A stretch of 46,515 nt of DNA from Actinotalea endophytica (GTDB lineage: Bacteria; Actinomycetota; Actinomycetes; Actinomycetales; Cellulomonadaceae): the NCBI RefSeq assembly GCF_025717005.1, contig NZ_JAOVZU010000011.1, positions 70,826-117,340 on the forward strand. The letters run 5' to 3'. This document shows positions 46,452 through 46,515 of the stretch, in pieces. A program made the translations under genes and the position numbers. Each line of letters starts with the position of its first letter. The stretch's first letter is position 1. A model generated the notes under the pieces. It saw only the letters and a list, made by a program, of their open reading frames with translations. It did no database searches and was not told where the DNA came from.

Positions 46452-46515
46452 CGGGGGGGGGGGGGGGCGGGCCGGGGGGGGGGGGGGGCGGGGGGGGGGG
46501 GGGGGGGGGGGGGGG
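46452..46515. other. Poly-G contig edge, probably artefact
   Basis: The last 64 bases are almost entirely G, interrupted by single C. Together with the C-rich beginning of the window this fits two-colour sequencing poly-G artefacts at both contig termini rather than chromosomal sequence. Confidence 0.85.

Noticed and set aside
46452-46515. G-quadruplex-forming telomere- or end-like sequence
   Set aside because: The run is at the contig edge, lacks periodicity, and mirrors a poly-C start; a sequencing artefact explains it better.
1-46515. tRNA genes, rRNA, CRISPR arrays, transposases, prophage genes, riboswitches of known classes
   Set aside because: I looked through the intergenic regions and gene products and found none that I could support.

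Overview
The window looks like one assembled contig from a very GC-rich actinobacterium. Both ends run into homopolymer-like C or G sequence that is probably a read artefact. Gene order (glnD-ffh-rpsP-rimM-trmD-rplS-lepB-rnhB ... dprA-xerC-whiG-rpsB-tsf-pyrH-frr-cdsA-rlmN ... dxr-rseP-ispG ... proS-rimP-nusA-infB-rbfA-truB-ribF-rpsO-pnp-dapB) is the conserved actinobacterial translation and envelope block known from Mycobacterium and Streptomyces. A FliA/WhiG-type sigma gene sits between xerC and rpsB, and Ala/Glu/Pro-rich tails occur on S2 and S16. These favour a Micrococcales member of Cellulomonas type, but I cannot fix the genus from the sequence alone.

Layout. 1-1.8 kb: glnD, unusually ending after the HD domain. 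1.9-6.4 kb: ffh, rpsP, KH protein, rimM, trmD, rplS (SRP, ribosome assembly, tRNA m1G37). 6.5-8.2 kb: lepB, rnhB, DUF2469. 8.4-13.3 kb: yraN, comM-like, dprA (overlapping; DNA uptake and processing), xerC, whiG. 13.35-13.9 kb: an exported M23-fold protein on the minus strand. 14.1-16.2 kb: long rpsB leader, rpsB, tsf, strong terminator. 16.35-21.0 kb: overlapping operon pyrH-frr-cdsA-rlmN-(DivIVA-like)-(Cys-rich pentapeptide protein). 21.1-28.9 kb: PH-domain membrane protein (-), dxr, rseP, a membrane/helical-repeat protein (-), ispG, GNAT, Fpg/Nei (-). dxr and ispG are both MEP-pathway genes. 28.9-31.7 kb: proS and a DUF4439 lipoprotein (-). 31.8-37.3 kb: rimP-nusA-ylxR-infB-rbfA. 37.3-44.7 kb: truB, ribF, rpsO, pnp, M16 peptidase, dapB, small TPR membrane protein. 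44.7-46.4 kb: NarL-type response regulator and histidine kinase (-).

The proteins are mostly textbook housekeeping. The unusual signal is in RNA and regulatory sequence. (1) Between ylxR and infB, short ORFs are chained by ATGA stop/start overlaps, with the motif ATGRGCACC three times in three frames, followed by a hairpin reaching the infB Shine-Dalgarno. (2) Between infB and rbfA, two long stems (12 bp and 22 bp) compete for the same bases, an attenuator-like design. (3) rplS has a roughly 100-nt leader closed by a 14-bp stem beside its ribosome binding site. (4) rpsB has a 230-nt hairpin-rich leader. (5) Eight or nine genes carry a NANNNT -10 box exactly 6-7 nt before the start codon, implying leaderless mRNAs; several share the form TGG-CANNNT. 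I saw no tRNA, rRNA, CRISPR array, insertion sequence or prophage gene.
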